Shown piece by piece: positions 5,728 to 7,742 of a DNA stretch of 7,742 bases. A program made the translations under genes and the position numbers. Positions within the stretch are counted from its first letter, which is position 1; each line of letters opens with the position of its first letter. The stretch spans positions 1 to 7,742 of the forward strand of contig JAEEXW010000119.1 in assembly GCA_016287995.1 (NCBI GenBank). Direction: 5' to 3'. The notes below the pieces were generated by a model. That model was given only the letters and a program-made list of their open reading frames with translations. It had not been told where the DNA came from and ran no database searches. This DNA is from Bacteroidales bacterium (GTDB taxonomy: Bacteria > Bacteroidota > Bacteroidia > Bacteroidales > UBA3824).

Positions 5728-5768
5728 ATTTGTGTACTGAATTTATAATTTTCAAAAAACATAACATA

Positions 5769-7742
5769 ATGAAAAAATTTACTTTCTTTTTGGCATTGAT
5801 TTGCCTTATGCTCTTAAATGTTGCTGCAAAGGCGGACGAAGCATACGTTGTTATAGAAAACGGCGTTGCAACATTCAAGTTTGGTACTAAACCGTCCGGC
5901 GCGTTGTCGCCTAAATCGAATACTACTGATGAAAAGTGGGCTGCGGTTCAAAGTTCAATTACCACGGTGGTGTTTGACGACTCGTTTAAAGAGTGTATAC
6001 CGACCGCTTGCAACCATTGGTTTTATGATTTTGAAAATCTGACCACAATAAAAAACATGAAGGAGAATCTCAGAACTTCTGCCGTTACTACTATGCATGG
6101 TATGTTTTTTAATTGCAAAAACCTTAAAAGTATTGACTTAAGCAGTTTTGTAACTAATAATGTTACGATGATGTCTTATATGTTTTCTGGCTGCTCTTCA
6201 CTTAAAACTCTTGATTTAAGTAAATTCAATACAGCAAAAGTTCAGTGGATGACTTGTATGTTTGAAAATTGTTCCTCTCTTGAAAGTATTACTTTCAGCA
6301 ACACTTTTACTACTAATACTGTTGACAGGATGAATAATATGTTTGATGGCTGTTATGCACTTAAAACTCTTGATTTAAGCAGTTTCAATACAGAGAAAAC
6401 ATCTATAATGAAATCGATGTTCTATAATTGCAGGAATCTTGAAGTAGTATATGTAAACACTTGGTCTAATGCTGCTGTTACCAATCCGAAAAACTCAACT
6501 AAGATGTTTGAAGGTTGCAACAAGTTGTACGGTGGCAAAGGTTCTAATCCCAAATCTTTGGGAATATACGACTACACGTACGCTAAAATTGACGGCGGCA
6601 CCTCTGATCCCGGTTACTTTACAAAAGTAGGCACAACACCGTATTCACCCAATGATCCATACGTAGTTATAAAAGACGGCGTTGCAACGTTCAAATATGA
6701 TTCTAACCCGCCATCTGATGCGTTACCTATTCAATCAGTTAGTAATATTCAAACGTGGGGACCGTATAAAAGTTCAATTACCACGGTGGTGTTTGACAAC
6801 TCGTTTAAAAATTACACACCGACAGACTGCTCATATTGGTTTTATAACTTTCCTAAACTTACCTCAATAAAAAATATGAAGGAGAATCTCAATACTTCTT
6901 CTGTAACAGATATGACTTATATGTTCTATAATTGCAATAGTCTTGAAAGTATTGATTTGAGCGGTTTTGTTACTACGAATGTTACTTCTATGGCAGGTAT
7001 GTTTGAAGAGTGTTCTTCTCTTAAAAGTCTTGATTTAAGCAAGTTTAATACCAGCAAGGTTCAATATATGTCAAATATGTTCTATAAATGCAGAAATCTT
7101 GCATTTATCTACGTAAACACTTGGTCTAATGAGGCTACTAATGCTAACAAATCATTGAATATGTTTGAAAATTGCAACAAATTGTACGGAAGCAAAGGCT
7201 CTAATCCTACAACCTTGAAAATATATAACTACACATGTGCTTATATTGACGAAGGAGCCTCTGCACCCGGTTACTTTACAAAAGTTGGTACAACGCCATA
7301 TTCTCCGAATAATGCATACGTAGTTGTAAACAATGGCGTTGCAACATTTAAGTATGATTTAAACGAACCCTCTGATGCACTTCCTATTAGAACCGGTGTT
7401 ACTGACAGTAGATGGTCTTCAAGTATATGCTCTTCTATTACAAAAGTTGTATTCGATGATTCTTTCAAAAATTACTCACCTTCTCAGTGTACTGGATGGT
7501 TTTCGGGATTTAGTAATCTTACCGAAATTGTCGGAATAAACGAGAATCTTAATTGCTCTAAGATTTCAAGTTATTATTATATGTTTCAAGGGTGTAGTAG
7601 TCTACAAACACTTGATATTTCGGGGTTGAATACTTCTTATGCTGCGGATATGGTTCGTATGTTTGCGGGGTGTGGAAATCTTCAAGCCGTTTATGTTGGG
7701 TCCGGATGGAATACAAATAAGGTAACCTCGTGGGCGGCTATG
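5769..7742 (+). CDS. BspA-like surface protein with DUF285 repeats (3' end outside window)
   Basis: The frame is open from ATG 5769 to the last base: 658 residues with no stop. Residues 1-22 are a signal peptide ending AAKA before Asp. The rest is built of large modules starting AYVV/PYVV-x4-GVATFKY at residues 25, 297 and 516. Each module has a TTVVFD or TKVVFD strand, a WF segment, then DUF285 repeats of about 26 residues on the pattern M-x-x-MF-x-x-C-x-x-L-x-x-LDLS-x-FNT. A cap with CNKLYG, KGSNP and PGYFTKVGTTPYSPN closes the two complete modules. Module 1 has six MF-x-x-C motifs (from 112), module 2 four (from 385), and module 3 is cut off. DUF285/BspA-like leucine-rich proteins are surface adhesins or displayed proteins in Bacteroidota, mycoplasmas and protists. 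The anchoring or secretion signal would be in the missing C-terminus. No consensus promoter is visible in the 40 bp after the tRNA terminator. Confidence 0.9.
   Translation, partial: MKKFTFFLALICLMLLNVAAKADEAYVVIENGVATFKFGTKPSGALSPKSNTTDEKWAAVQSSITTVVFDDSFKECIPTACNHWFYDFENLTTIKNMKENLRTSAVTTMHGMFFNCKNLKSIDLSSFVTNNVTMMSYMFSGCSSLKTLDLSKFNTAKVQWMTCMFENCSSLESITFSNTFTTNTVDRMNNMFDGCYALKTLDLSSFNTEKTSIMKSMFYNCRNLEVVYVNTWSNAAVTNPKNSTKMFEGCNKLYGGKGSNPKSLGIYDYTYAKIDGGTSDPGYFTKVGTTPYSPNDPYVVIKDGVATFKYDSNPPSDALPIQSVSNIQTWGPYKSSITTVVFDNSFKNYTPTDCSYWFYNFPKLTSIKNMKENLNTSSVTDMTYMFYNCNSLESIDLSGFVTTNVTSMAGMFEECSSLKSLDLSKFNTSKVQYMSNMFYKCRNLAFIYVNTWSNEATNANKSLNMFENCNKLYGSKGSNPTTLKIYNYTCAYIDEGASAPGYFTKVGTTPYSPNNAYVVVNNGVATFKYDLNEPSDALPIRTGVTDSRWSSSICSSITKVVFDDSFKNYSPSQCTGWFSGFSNLTEIVGINENLNCSKISSYYYMFQGCSSLQTLDISGLNTSYAADMVRMFAGCGNLQAVYVGSGWNTNKVTSWAAM

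Noticed and set aside
5729..5753. Promoter directly upstream of the BspA-like gene (TTTG, then TAATTTTC)
   Set aside because: The spacing is only 13 bp and the -7 box lacks its final G, so it does not fit the consensus that the other two promoters match well.

Overview
The window reads as a piece of a Bacteroidota chromosome, most likely Bacteroidales. Three things point there. The best promoters have the phylum-specific form TTG-N19-TAnnTTTG. Start codons are preceded by A/T-rich DNA without a Shine-Dalgarno sequence. The protein families fit: a DUF5063 protein, a BspA-like DUF285 repeat protein and a secreted esterase of the BD-FAE/Aes type. Species cannot be named from the sequence alone.

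Layout. Positions 1-282 are the 3' end of an AT-rich unrecognised gene (about 24% GC). Positions 283-947 hold no convincing gene. This stretch is full of secondary structure: three hairpins at 356-480, a fourth at 534-551, six units of a 33-bp tandem repeat, then three 39-bp units each carrying a small palindrome. A short minus-strand gene (948-1100, DUF3791-like, apparently shortened) faces this region and is divergent from a secreted alpha/beta-hydrolase (1235-2173). A secreted seven-repeat beta-propeller protein follows (2228-3694).

Next, a promoter at 3714-3743 probably drives a two-gene unit: a DUF5063 protein (3764-4357) and, 4 bp later, an exported protein with two NlpC/P60 domains (4362-5429). 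The first domain has an intact Cys-His-His triad; the second has lost all three catalytic positions. A separate tRNA-Asp(GUC) transcription unit has a consensus promoter and a 19-bp perfect terminator stem. Last comes the 5' part of a large BspA-like repeat protein (5769 to beyond 7742).

Functionally, the signal peptides on four of the proteins suggest an envelope and surface theme: polysaccharide or ester hydrolysis, peptidoglycan cleavage, and surface adhesion or display. Nothing shows they form one pathway. I do not see a convincing new defence or mobile system. The items most worth a second look are the active-plus-dead NlpC/P60 tandem, the structured repeat block at 356-845, and the modular expansion in the BspA-like gene.
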